Positions 8,564-17,488 of a stretch of 64,000 nt of DNA are shown piece after piece (the stretch's first letter is position 1; each line of letters opens with the position of its first letter). The DNA comes from Bacteroidota bacterium. GTDB taxonomy: Bacteria; Bacteroidota; Rhodothermia; Rhodothermales; UBA10348. The translations under genes were made by a program, and so were the position numbers. The DNA lies in NCBI GenBank assembly GCA_029262855.1, contig JAJCYP010000106.1, forward strand, positions 34,867-98,866, read 5' to 3'. Below the pieces are notes generated by a model. It was not told where the DNA came from. It did not search any database and saw only the letters and a list, made by a program, of their open reading frames with translations.

Positions 8564-9274
8564 ATGCCCGATTCCATCATCCGCGTACAGAATCTCACCA
8601 AGTCATACGACCATGGGCTGTCGCAGTCCCACGTGGTGCGGCGTGTCAGCCTGGAGGTCCGGCAAGGCGAGTTTCTGTCGATCATGGGCCCGTCCGGTTC
8701 CGGAAAATCGACCCTGCTGCACATTCTGGGCATGCTGGACGAGCCTACCAGCGGGGAGTACTTCTTCCTGGACGAACCGGTGCACCGGCTGAGCAATCGG
8801 CGCAAGACCCAATTGCATCGCGAGAACATCGGATTCGTCTTTCAGGCCTACCATCTGATCGATGACCTGACGGTCTACGAGAATCTGGAGACGCCCCTGC
8901 TCTACCGGAAGATCAAGGGAAGCGAGCGCAAGAGTATCGTGGCCGATGCGCTGGACCGCTTCAACATGGTGGCCAAGAAGGACCTCTTTCCCAGCCAGCT
9001 GTCGGGCGGACAGCAGCAACTGGTGGGCGTAGCGCGCGCCCTCGTCATCCAGCCCAAGATCATTCTCGCCGATGAGCCGACCGGCAATCTGCATTCGTCT
9101 CAGGGCGACCAGATCATGGCAACGCTGAGGCAGCTCAATCAGGAGGACGGCGTGACCATCGTTCAGGTTACGCACAATCAGGACTACGCCAACATCGGCG
9201 ACCGGGTCATCGAACTCCTGGACGGGCGAATTGAACGCGAGTACCGGCCAGAGGCTTCACCAAACATGGACTGA
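8564..9274 (+). CDS. MacB/LolD-type ABC transporter ATPase (second copy)
   Basis: A 236-residue paralogue of the ATPase at 5411, with Walker [31 protein letters not shown], signature [14 protein letters not shown] and Walker [12 protein letters not shown]. The signature has Leu where the first copy has Arg (QQQL versus QQQR), and the D-loop residue is His in GNLHSS rather than Asp. Two ATPases in one operon suggest that each permease has its own engine, this one paired with the permease at 9535. It begins three bases after the preceding stop, so coupling is likely. Confidence 0.92.
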   Translation: MPDSIIRVQNLTKSYDHGLSQSHVVRRVSLEVRQGEFLSIMGPSGSGKSTLLHILGMLDEPTSGEYFFLDEPVHRLSNRRKTQLHRENIGFVFQAYHLIDDLTVYENLETPLLYRKIKGSERKSIVADALDRFNMVAKKDLFPSQLSGGQQQLVGVARALVIQPKIILADEPTGNLHSSQGDQIMATLRQLNQEDGVTIVQVTHNQDYANIGDRVIELLDGRIEREYRPEASPNMD

Positions 9275-9277
9275 GTA

Positions 9278-9541
9278 ATGAGCATGATCTGCATCCCCAT
9301 TCCCGATCTGCACAAGCACAAGACCGTCGATCTCGAGATCACGGTAGACGGCGAGAAGCGCGCCCTCACGTACAGGGTGGAATCGTTTCCGTGGCCCGAG
9401 GTCCTCTCGTCCGGTGACAAGGTCGACCTGCTCAGAAGCTACCTGAAGCACGAAACGGGCGAGTGGGAACTGGTGCAGATCGGCCCCCCAGACCGGGAAA
9501 TGGTGCCGATCACATTTCGTAGGGAGGTCGGCCAGTGCTGA
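9278..9541 (+). CDS. Small conserved-context protein of unknown function
   Basis: An 87-residue soluble protein lying three bases after the second ATPase and overlapping the start of the next permease by seven bases. It has no signal peptide or membrane segment. The composition is balanced, with beta-rich stretches (KTVDLEITVDGEKRALTYRV) followed by a helical part and the ending EWELVQIGPPD. I do not recognise a family. The tight overlaps on both sides make it a real gene and suggest it works with the ABC system, perhaps as an accessory or regulator; that role is inferred from position only. Confidence 0.7.
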   Translation: MSMICIPIPDLHKHKTVDLEITVDGEKRALTYRVESFPWPEVLSSGDKVDLLRSYLKHETGEWELVQIGPPDREMVPITFRREVGQC

Positions 9542-11982
9542 AGAGCTACCTGAAGGTCGCGCTGCGCCGTTTTCGGCGAGGGGGCACGTATGCAATCGTC
9601 AACGTTGTGGGATTGGCCGTGGGGATGGCCACGTGCACGCTGATTTTCCTGTTGGTGCACCACGAGTGGAGCTTCGATCGCTTTCACGAGGAGGCCGACC
9701 AGATTTATCGCGTCTATCTGTCCTACGACGATCCTGCCGGCGACGCGCAGGCCCAGGCCATGATGCCGCCCGATTTCACCCCGGAGCTCGCGAATGCGTT
9801 TCCGGCCGTCGAAGCCTACACCCGATTCGTGGAGAACGGGCGCGACTTCGCGTCGGGTGACCGCACTTTCCGGTACAGCTTTGCCGAGATCGATCCGGAC
9901 TTCTTCGAGATGTTCACCTTCGATGTCCTGGCGGGCGATGCGGTCCGAGCCATTGAGGATCCCTCCTCGCTCATCGTGACCCGCGAGGTGGCCTCCACCA
10001 TCTTTGGGGCCGATGACAATGACTGGTCCGGGGCGCTGGGTCAGGTGCTGTCCACATCCACCGACGATGCCACCTTCAGCTTTTCTGTAGCTGCAGTCGT
10101 GGAGGACTTTCCGAACAACTCGAGTCTCTCCTTTGAAATCGCCGCATCGTTCGAGAACTACGACAACATCTACGTCGGCGGGAATAACTGGGGCGGGCGG
10201 ACAAGCACCTACGTGATGCTGGCGCCGGGAGCGGATCCGTCCACGCTGGAGGCCTCCTTCCAGCCTTTCACGGACGTCCAGTTTGCCAACTACGTGGACG
10301 GGATGCGCCAGGCCGAACGCATGTCCACCGAAGACGGTGCATACGCGCTCAGGCTGCAGCCGCTGACAGAAGTCCACTCGGATCTGGACGTCTGGGTGCC
10401 CTACGAGGCCGCGCAGCATGACCCGTTGTACTCCTTCATCCTGATGGGCATCGGGGCGTTGATTCTGCTGATCGCCTGCATCAACTTCATGACGCTCTCG
10501 GTGGGCCAGTCCACCATGCGCGCCCGCGAAGTAGGAGTTCGGAAGGTACTCGGTGCCGATCGCCGCCAGATCATGTGGCAGCATTGGGGCGAGTCGCTTG
10601 TCGCGGCCGGGGCATCGCTGGCCATCGGTTTCGGACTGGCTGTGACCCTGTTGCCGGGGTTCAATAACCTCGTCGGCGTTCAGATAAGCCTTTCCAGCGT
10701 GTCTCCGTTCGCCATTCTGGCGGCGCTCGTCTTCTTGATGATCCTGGTCGGGGTCGTGGCCGGTGGCTATCCCGCAGCGGTCCTGTCCAGGTATCGTCCC
10801 GCGACGGTGCTGAAGGGGAGCGTTGCCTCGCCCCGCAACAACAGGCTGACCCAATCGCTGGTCGTGCTCCAGTTCACCATCTCGATCGGGCTGATCGCGG
10901 CCACGGCTATTATGACCGACCAGCTGAGCTACATGCTGGAAAAGGACCTGGGCTTCGAGGACGATTTCGTAGTTGCGATCGGCTCACGAGGCATCGCCAG
11001 GGGAGAGGCGGATGGCGTTCTGTCCGGTCTCAAAGACCGTCTGTTGCCGTTCGACCAGATTACGCACATCGAACGGAGTGGGTACACGTTTACCCGCGGC
11101 TCGGATCGCAATGGCTGGGCGGATGCAGCCGGCAGACCCTGGCAGGCCTACAACTTCGGCGTCGGGTATGGCTATCTCGACCTCCTGCAGATGGAGATGG
11201 CCGAGGGTCGCTTCTTTTCCGAGGAGTACCCGGGCGACCCGACGGGTTCCATCGTCGTTAACGAAGCGTTGGTTCGGGAGATGGAGATAGAAGAACCCAT
11301 CGGCCACGTCCTCACCAACTGGCTAAGTTTCATCTACGACGAGTCTCCGACAATCGTGGGCGTGGTGAAGGACTTCCACATCCAGTCGTTGCGAAACGAG
11401 ATCGAGCCCCTGGTGATGAACATGCATCCCGACTACTACAACTATATGGGAGCGGTATTGGTGCGCATCAAGCCGGATGACGTGCAGGGATCGCTGGCTC
11501 TTCTGGAGAACACCTGGGGCGAGGTCACAGGCGGAAGACCGTTCACCTACTCATTCGTCGATGAGGATCTGGCGGCGCAATACGCTGCTGAATCCAGTTG
11601 GCAGCGCCTGGTGACCTACTCTTCGATTCTGGCCATTATTATCGCCTGTATGGGGCTCTTCGGTTTGGCGATCCTCACGGTCACTCGCAGAACGAAGGAA
11701 ATCGGAATCAGGAAGGTTCTAGGCGCCTCCGTTACAGGCGTGACGAGCCTGCTCTCGAGAGAGTTTGCCGTGTTGGTGGCGATCGCCAGCGTGCTCGCGG
11801 CGCCTCTGGCTTGGTACGCCATGTCCCGGTGGCTCGAGTCGTTCGCTTTTCAGGTGAACATCTCGATATGGACCTTCATCGGTGCTGCCGGGCTGGCGCT
11901 TGCCATAGCAATGGCCACGGTTTCCATGCACGCCGTCCGGGCGGCACGGGCCAACCCGGTGCGGTCCCTGAGATACGAGTGA
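9535..11982 (+). CDS. FtsX-like (MacB-type) ABC permease, two-module, 815 residues
   Basis: Same architecture as the permease at 6149: an N-terminal helix (VVGLAVGMATCTLIFLLVHH), a MacB_PCD periplasmic domain, an FtsX module with EVGVRKVLGAD, a second periplasmic domain, and a C-terminal FtsX module with EIGIRKVLGAS ending in NPVRSLRYE. The first permease ends in nearly the same residues (DPVKSLRYE), showing recent common origin. Translation starts at a GTG inside the end of the small upstream gene, so expression is probably coupled. It is the last gene of the sigma-54 operon. Confidence 0.9.
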   Translation: MLKSYLKVALRRFRRGGTYAIVNVVGLAVGMATCTLIFLLVHHEWSFDRFHEEADQIYRVYLSYDDPAGDAQAQAMMPPDFTPELANAFPAVEAYTRFVENGRDFASGDRTFRYSFAEIDPDFFEMFTFDVLAGDAVRAIEDPSSLIVTREVASTIFGADDNDWSGALGQVLSTSTDDATFSFSVAAVVEDFPNNSSLSFEIAASFENYDNIYVGGNNWGGRTSTYVMLAPGADPSTLEASFQPFTDVQFANYVDGMRQAERMSTEDGAYALRLQPLTEVHSDLDVWVPYEAAQHDPLYSFILMGIGALILLIACINFMTLSVGQSTMRAREVGVRKVLGADRRQIMWQHWGESLVAAGASLAIGFGLAVTLLPGFNNLVGVQISLSSVSPFAILAALVFLMILVGVVAGGYPAAVLSRYRPATVLKGSVASPRNNRLTQSLVVLQFTISIGLIAATAIMTDQLSYMLEKDLGFEDDFVVAIGSRGIARGEADGVLSGLKDRLLPFDQITHIERSGYTFTRGSDRNGWADAAGRPWQAYNFGVGYGYLDLLQMEMAEGRFFSEEYPGDPTGSIVVNEALVREMEIEEPIGHVLTNWLSFIYDESPTIVGVVKDFHIQSLRNEIEPLVMNMHPDYYNYMGAVLVRIKPDDVQGSLALLENTWGEVTGGRPFTYSFVDEDLAAQYAAESSWQRLVTYSSILAIIIACMGLFGLAILTVTRRTKEIGIRKVLGASVTGVTSLLSREFAVLVAIASVLAAPLAWYAMSRWLESFAFQVNISIWTFIGAAGLALAIAMATVSMHAVRAARANPVRSLRYE

Positions 11983-12035
11983 GTAGAACGCGGCCCGGCG
12001 GTCCTGACCGGCGAGGCCGCCGGAACGCCGAGTGG

Positions 12036-14459
12036 CTATTCGTCCCGCAGGGCGTCAACCGGATTGGCTGTGCTGGCGCGAATGGCCTGGTAGCTGACTG
12101 CGATGAGCATGACGAGAAGTGCGGCAACGCCGGCACCGAGGAACGGGCCCGCTCCGACAGGGGCTCGGTAGGCGAACCCGCCCAGCCAATCGTTCATGCC
12201 GAGCCAGGCCACCGGGGCAGCCACAACAAACGCGATGCCAACCAGGACACTGAATTCGCGCGTGAAGAGGCCGACGATCCCGGCGATGCTGGATCCCAGG
12301 ACCTTTCGGAGTCCAATCTCTTTGCTCCTCCGCGAAACCGACAGTGAAGCGAGCCCAAACAGTCCCAGACCGGCGATCAACACGGACAGGAGTGCTCCCA
12401 GGCTTACCATGCTGGAAAGACGGGCCTCCTGCCGATACTGTTGAGCGATGTTGTCGTCCACGAATGAGTAGGAAAAAGGCATCTCCGGCGCGACCTCAGC
12501 CCAGATGGAGGAGAGCTTGTCGATGGTGCCGGGCACGTCCGATCCCGCAATCCGGAGGGCAATCTCGGGCGCAAATGAACCCTCGTAATCGGCGTCCTGC
12601 GCTCCGGAAAAGGCAACGTTGGAGCTGAGTACGAACAGTGCCGGCTGGATTTCGGTATGCAGCGAGGCAAAGTGGAAGTCCTCCACCACGCCGATGATTT
12701 CGTGTTCGTCGAAATTGGCGCCGGGCAATGTCGAGGCGAGTGGCTCCTCCCAGTTGTGGGTAGCCACGAACGCCTGGTTGACGATGACGGCACGATCCGT
12801 GTCCCCTGGCTGGTCCCGGTCGAAGTCGCGGCCGGACAGGATGCGCAGTTGGAGGGTGCTCACGAAGTCGTGATCGACCACATTGACGAAATGGCGTTTG
12901 TAGGTCCCGTCGGTTGCCGTATACCCGACGCGTGCCCAACCATTCTGGTCAAACAGCATGGCGGCCGAGGTCAACGAAATCACGGCCGGATCGGCTTCAA
13001 GCCTGAACCGAAGTCGGTCGGCGATCTCCTGCCCCTCGGCAATCGAGGCGACCGTCGGAATACTGACAATCGACTCCTTGGCAAAGCCAAGATCCTTGTT
13101 CTCCAGGAAATCCAGTTGCTTGCCGATGATCAAGGTGCTGGCGATGAGAAGAATCGAAAGAGCAAACTGTCCGACGACGAGAATCTTGCGGACCCGGCTC
13201 CTATCGGCGCCCGTCGAAACGGCACCACGGAAGGCATCGATCGGCGAGAAGCGCGAGAGCACAAATGCCGGATACAGACCCGCAAGAAGGCCTACGGCCA
13301 CAAAGATGCCGCCGAGCAGGAAGGCCGTCTGACCGTCCAGTGTCAACGCCAATTCGCGCTGGGCGAGACTGTTGAATCCCGGCAGGGCCAAGCTGGCCAG
13401 CATGAACCCGATAATCATCGAGAGACCCGTAAGCATGAGGGCCTCGCCCCAGTACTGCGCCATCAACTGGCCCCGATCTGCTCCGATCACCTTCCGGACA
13501 CCAATTTCCTTGGCCCGGGTGAGCGAGCGCGAGACCGACAGCGTCACGAAGTTGATACAGGCAATGCTCAGGATCAGCAGGGCCAGGGCCAGCAGGATCC
13601 GGACGTACATCGGATTGACAACCGCGGAGTAGCCCTCCGGGAAGTCGGGATTCATGTGGATGTCGTGCAGCGGCTGCAGGCCCACCTGATACTGGCCCTC
13701 CTCGACCCGGTCGCCGATCACGGACGTGATCATGGGCGGGATCTTGGCACGGACCGCTTCGATGTCTGCACCCTCAGAGAGGAGGACATAGGTCTCCGGA
13801 CTGATGTTGAAGAAGGCCGTCTTGAACCGGTCTGAATAGAACCACTCGTCGACGGCATAAGACAGCAGCAGTTCGAACTGCAGACTCGAGTTTTCCGGCG
13901 GGTCCGCCAGGACGCCTGTCACCTGAAACTGCCTGGGCTCGCCACTGAAGTCAATGCTGAGGATCTCACCCATCGGATCGGCCTGCCCGAAATAGCGCGT
14001 CGCAGCCGTCTCGGTAAGGACGATGTTTTCCTGACTCGCCAGCATGGTGCGCCGATCACCCGCCACCACCGGAAAGTCAAACACCTCAAGGAAGGTGGTT
14101 TCCGCCACGTGGATCTGCTCGTTGTGGCTGGTATCGCCCCGCCTGACCGTGTCATGGAATCGGTCGAAGCGGGCAATGGCCTCTATCTCGGGAATCGCGG
14201 CTTTGAGATCGGGCCCCGTCCGGTAAGGCGTGGTCGTGTTGAAGTGGACCTGGTTGGGACCGTAGTCCTCCAGAACCCAGGCCCGGTAGATTCGGTCGGC
14301 CTTCTGGTGGCCGCTGTCGAACGTGATCTCGTTGCGGACAAACAGCAGGAGCAGCAGCGCGGCCGCGATACCTACCGACAGCCCGACCAGGTTGATGGCA
14401 GAAAAGCTGGCCTGACGCCGAAGGACACGAAAGGTGGTACGGAGGTAGTGTCGGAGCAT
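12036..14459 (-). CDS. FtsX-like (MacB-type) ABC permease, two-module, 807 residues, opposite strand
   Basis: A third permease of the same family, convergent with the operon that ends at 11982. It has an N-terminal helix, a MacB_PCD domain, an FtsX module with EIGVRKVIGAD, a second periplasmic domain, and a terminal FtsX module with EIGLRKVLGSS. The C-terminus NPVDALRDE resembles the other two. No ATPase accompanies it, so it may use one encoded in the neighbouring operon. Its upstream region has a -24/-12-like element and degenerate copies of the palindrome found at 3806 and 3875, which suggests co-regulation by the same sigma-54 activator. Confidence 0.9.
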   Translation of the reverse strand: MLRHYLRTTFRVLRRQASFSAINLVGLSVGIAAALLLLLFVRNEITFDSGHQKADRIYRAWVLEDYGPNQVHFNTTTPYRTGPDLKAAIPEIEAIARFDRFHDTVRRGDTSHNEQIHVAETTFLEVFDFPVVAGDRRTMLASQENIVLTETAATRYFGQADPMGEILSIDFSGEPRQFQVTGVLADPPENSSLQFELLLSYAVDEWFYSDRFKTAFFNISPETYVLLSEGADIEAVRAKIPPMITSVIGDRVEEGQYQVGLQPLHDIHMNPDFPEGYSAVVNPMYVRILLALALLILSIACINFVTLSVSRSLTRAKEIGVRKVIGADRGQLMAQYWGEALMLTGLSMIIGFMLASLALPGFNSLAQRELALTLDGQTAFLLGGIFVAVGLLAGLYPAFVLSRFSPIDAFRGAVSTGADRSRVRKILVVGQFALSILLIASTLIIGKQLDFLENKDLGFAKESIVSIPTVASIAEGQEIADRLRFRLEADPAVISLTSAAMLFDQNGWARVGYTATDGTYKRHFVNVVDHDFVSTLQLRILSGRDFDRDQPGDTDRAVIVNQAFVATHNWEEPLASTLPGANFDEHEIIGVVEDFHFASLHTEIQPALFVLSSNVAFSGAQDADYEGSFAPEIALRIAGSDVPGTIDKLSSIWAEVAPEMPFSYSFVDDNIAQQYRQEARLSSMVSLGALLSVLIAGLGLFGLASLSVSRRSKEIGLRKVLGSSIAGIVGLFTREFSVLVGIAFVVAAPVAWLGMNDWLGGFAYRAPVGAGPFLGAGVAALLVMLIAVSYQAIRASTANPVDALRDE

Positions 14460-14493
14460 CGGGCGGAAGGGTGGGGTGAGTCGTCTGAACGAC

Positions 14494-14509
14494 TACAACC
14501 CCTGTGCCA
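14494..14509 (-). promoter_or_regulatory. Sigma-54-like (-24/-12) promoter for the third permease
   Basis: On the minus strand the sequence is TGGCACAGGGGTTGTA. It has a perfect TGGCAC -24 box and TTG at the correct distance, with T in place of C at the -12 GC pair. The predicted start is near 14483, giving a 24-base leader before the ATG at 14459. The -12 mismatch lowers confidence; the nearby operator-like repeats raise it. Confidence 0.5.
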
Positions 14510-14551
14510 TTGCCCGGACCGATGAAATTGATCCCTAAAGGCCGCTTCCTC

Positions 14552-14597
14552 TGTCCGATATGCTCGCATCCGATCACCGGGTGTTCGGATGTGGACA
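14552..14597. promoter_or_regulatory. Degenerate activator-site pair upstream of the third permease
   Basis: TGTTCGGATGTGGACA at 14582-14597 matches the 16-bp palindrome at 3875 in 10 of 16 positions, mostly in the outer TGTxCG and GGACA parts. TGTCCGATAT at 14552-14561 is identical to its first ten bases but lacks the second half. The centre of the 16-base site lies about 107 bp upstream of the predicted start, close to the 97 bp seen at the first operon. Binding by the NtrC-type regulator is inferred. Confidence 0.4.
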
Positions 14598-14601
14598 CCT
14601 G

Positions 14602-17361
14602 TTAGCGAATCAAGGTCATGCTGCGTGTGAAGCGTTCCTGACCCACGGTCAGAGCGTACAGGTAAAGGCCCGATGGGGCCTCGGCACCCGAAGACACCCT
14701 GCCGACCCATTGCACCTCGTGGCGACCGGCAGGCAGAACGCCCCGTACCAGGGTCTGAACACGCCGGCCGAGCACGTCGAAAACGGTCAGCGTGACGTCG
14801 GTGCGTGCCGACAGTTCGAATGCCAAGGTCGTTACCGGGTTGAAGGGATTCGGGTAGTTCTGGTGCAGGACGAAGCCGCTGGGAAGGTCGGCTGACTCGT
14901 TCGCGATCGAGGAGGCTGACGCCTGGATCAAGATCAGATCGGCCTGCAGGAGCCCGCCGACTTCGGTGACCGCCACCACCTCGATGAAGGAGCCTTCCGG
15001 AATATCCTCGAGGGCAATGCTCTGGTTCGTCCCATCGGAAAAATCAGTGTTGCTGCTGACGCCGATTTCGAGGCCGGCCGTGCGGAATCGGTCAACGAGC
15101 TTCGCGGTGATGACGCCCGCCACTATGATGGTTTCCTGCACGGCTATGTGAGCCGCGATGATTCCCGCGTCGCCGGCGGTACCGGTGACCAGGACGCGCT
15201 GTCCGAGAGCCAGGGCGGCTGCGGAAATAGGGAGTGCGTTTTCATCGACGAGATCGGCGCTCGCAAACTCGACCATCACGCCACTGACGGTAAGGGTGAA
15301 CCCATCGATCGCCTCAATCTTACCTGCGTGGGTCACTTCGTCCGCTGTGCCCGCGTCCGCTGGCCTGATCCTTTCTGCGTAGAGTGAACCATCCGCCAGG
15401 TGACGGAATCGGACCGTCGCGGGATCGCCTATGTCTGGTATTCCGTTGTCAATTCGGGTGTCGGCATCGATGCTAAATCTGGTCCCGGCAACGACGATGG
15501 CATCGCTGGCGATTTCCGTAACGGGTCCGGTCAGTCGGCCAGCAATGGACAAGTCTTGTTTGACCGAAATCTCGGCGGCAACTAGCCCCTGGTCAGATTC
15601 GAATCCTTCAATCTTGACGGTCATGCCGAGGCTCAGCCCCTCATAGAAAAGCTCATCGCCCGATCGATCTCGAATGTCAGTGTCAACGGTAACCTGGAAC
15701 GAGAGATTGCCGACGGTCAGCGTTCGCAGATCAGCGTTGAGTTCGGAGATGTTGCCGGCGATTTCAACGTCGTCGTCCTGATACCGAACCAGGAGTTTGA
15801 TCTTGACTGCGAAGAGCGAGCCATCTGACTTGGCAACAGCGTGCACGCGAACGGTCTCGCCGACCTGGAGGTCAGCCAACGTGAGTTTCGAACCTCGCTC
15901 ACCTTTGATATCGGTGACGTCAGATACTTGCACATCTGTACCGGAAACGAGGAGGCTCGAGTCGGAGATGCCGTCAATAAGCCCCTCCAGTTCCTGCATG
16001 TCGCCCATTCCGCCCTTCACCCGGACTCGGGTGGCAAGCAACGAGCCGCCGTCCTGCACGGTGGCTTCGACCTCGACCTCCACGCCGATGGCGAGGTCGC
16101 CAAAGGTGATGTCGAATGGAAGTTTGCTCTCAAATTCGGTGTCCGAGTTCACCAGAAAGACGACACCATCCACACCGAAAGTCTCAGAGCCCAGGGCGTC
16201 GATGACACCGCGTGCATCGACCTCGTTTCGCCCGTTGTCGTTTTCCTTCTTGATGCGAAGCGCGATGAGCGTGCCAGACTCCTCGACGTACTCTACCTCG
16301 ACCTGATCGCCCGGGACCAGGTCTGCAATGCTGGAGCCACCGGCAAAATGCGTTTGGTCGGTGATAGCAAAGGTGAAGTCTCCGACCACCAGTTCGGTAT
16401 CGGTGACGGTGGTGACTTGTCCCTCAATCTCTTCGCGATCGTCGTCGGAGGCGGAGGTGCGCAGTCGCACGACCACGTGGGTCGCCACCCAGGCGCCATC
16501 GGCCTTGCTGGCGTCGACCGACACCTGCATGCCTTCTTTGAGGTCGGCGGCGGCCAGCGCGTGACCGTCCTCATCCTCGATGACCGTGGTGCTCGTCAAC
16601 TGCAATTCAAGCTTCTTGACGACAATGTGCTCGGCGCCGGTTTGTGTGATCTTTCCCTTGAGGCTTACCGACTGGCGGTCTGATGCGATCAGCTTGATGA
16701 CAACGGCAACCAGTGTCCCGTCAGCCGCCTCGACGGCCTCAATTTCCACGGTCTGATCCAACAAATCGGCCAAAACTGTTCCGTTGGGCGCGACAATCCG
16801 GGTCCGGTCAATCACATGGATCTCCCGTCCGCCAACAGTCAGGGAGGCGGTACCTACGGCCTCGACTTTCCCGCGTAATTCGATGGTCTGATGCCCGTCG
16901 CCATCGTCGCTGTCATCTCCGTCGCCGTCGTCTCCATCGTCTCCATCGTCGCCGTCGTCCGAAGGTCTCTCCACCTCAACGGTCACACCGGCGCGAAATC
17001 GCGAGCGACCCGACGTCAATTCGACCGAGACCTCCCAGTCTCCAGCCTTTCCCTGGAGGGTGGAGACTGGCACAGATGCGCCGTAGAAATTTCTGTCAGC
17101 ATCCAGGTGAAGAGCATCTTGAATCCGATCGCCATTTCCTTTCGGACGAATCTGGAAGGTCGCCGAATCAATCGTGCCCGAGGGCACGGCTACCCGAAAA
17201 TGAATGGTCTCGTGGAGTCCGAATGCCGAGGTTTCGCTCAAGAAACTCCCATCGCTAGAGACCTGAAGGCCAAGTTGCCCCTGTCCCTGGGCGAGGGCCG
17301 GAGCGGCCGCCACGATCAGGACGATGAGTACAGCGGCGAAGCGGCGAAGGAGTGCGGTCAT
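14602..17361 (-). CDS. Secreted protein with about nine tandem DUF5666 domains and a T9SS sorting domain
   Basis: A 919-residue protein with a signal peptide (LIVLIVAAAPALA, cleavage after about residue 24), an N-terminal beta domain, an acidic DDG-repeat linker near 140-160, then a chain of about nine repeats of 60-68 residues. Each repeat opens with a strand such as LKGKITQTG, IEGQVTTVT, IAGNISELN or HAGKIEAID and includes a central DLxxGxxVxV turn, the pattern of DUF5666 (small OB-like barrels, often metal-rich in context, function unknown). The end (NYPNPFNPVTTLAFEL, VFDVLGRRVQTLV, GLYLYAL) is a type A T9SS sorting domain, so the protein is probably exported and anchored at the cell surface. 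Confidence 0.85.
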   Translation of the reverse strand: MTALLRRFAAVLIVLIVAAAPALAQGQGQLGLQVSSDGSFLSETSAFGLHETIHFRVAVPSGTIDSATFQIRPKGNGDRIQDALHLDADRNFYGASVPVSTLQGKAGDWEVSVELTSGRSRFRAGVTVEVERPSDDGDDGDDGDDGDGDDSDDGDGHQTIELRGKVEAVGTASLTVGGREIHVIDRTRIVAPNGTVLADLLDQTVEIEAVEAADGTLVAVVIKLIASDRQSVSLKGKITQTGAEHIVVKKLELQLTSTTVIEDEDGHALAAADLKEGMQVSVDASKADGAWVATHVVVRLRTSASDDDREEIEGQVTTVTDTELVVGDFTFAITDQTHFAGGSSIADLVPGDQVEVEYVEESGTLIALRIKKENDNGRNEVDARGVIDALGSETFGVDGVVFLVNSDTEFESKLPFDITFGDLAIGVEVEVEATVQDGGSLLATRVRVKGGMGDMQELEGLIDGISDSSLLVSGTDVQVSDVTDIKGERGSKLTLADLQVGETVRVHAVAKSDGSLFAVKIKLLVRYQDDDVEIAGNISELNADLRTLTVGNLSFQVTVDTDIRDRSGDELFYEGLSLGMTVKIEGFESDQGLVAAEISVKQDLSIAGRLTGPVTEIASDAIVVAGTRFSIDADTRIDNGIPDIGDPATVRFRHLADGSLYAERIRPADAGTADEVTHAGKIEAIDGFTLTVSGVMVEFASADLVDENALPISAAALALGQRVLVTGTAGDAGIIAAHIAVQETIIVAGVITAKLVDRFRTAGLEIGVSSNTDFSDGTNQSIALEDIPEGSFIEVVAVTEVGGLLQADLILIQASASSIANESADLPSGFVLHQNYPNPFNPVTTLAFELSARTDVTLTVFDVLGRRVQTLVRGVLPAGRHEVQWVGRVSSGAEAPSGLYLYALTVGQERFTRSMTLIR
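16896..16961. repeat. Short trinucleotide-based repeat coding for an Asp/Gly linker
   Basis: The stretch is built from imperfect 9-base units of the kind gtcgccgtc and tctccatcg on the plus strand, which encode DDG-type repeats on the minus strand. It lies inside the DUF5666 protein between its N-terminal domain and the first repeat. Such tracts can change length by slippage; multiples of nine bases would keep the frame. Confidence 0.6.
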
Positions 17362-17374
17362 AGGTGCGGGCCTT

Positions 17375-17389
17375 TTCGTTGAGAACGAA
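17375..17389. promoter_or_regulatory. Inverted repeat just upstream of the DUF5666 gene
   Basis: TTCGTTGAGAACGAA has perfect 6-base arms around GAG. It lies 14 bases before the ATG at 17361, where it could be an operator or a leader hairpin. No regulator is suggested by the sequence. Confidence 0.3.
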
Positions 17390-17488
17390 TTCCGATCGGC
17401 ACCGAGGGCACCGCTCGGGTATCAGGTCAGGTATCGGCCGCAGAGCTTCCTTTCTGAAGTCCGGCCCTCAACAACCCCCCTGCCTCAG

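Noticed and set aside
9439-10854. Minus-strand frame of 471 codons opposite the permease at 9535
   Set aside because: The other strand encodes a complete MacB-like permease; this frame has no family features.
12657-13835. Plus-strand frame of 392 codons opposite the third permease
   Set aside because: Shadow frame; the minus strand encodes an uninterrupted FtsX-like permease.
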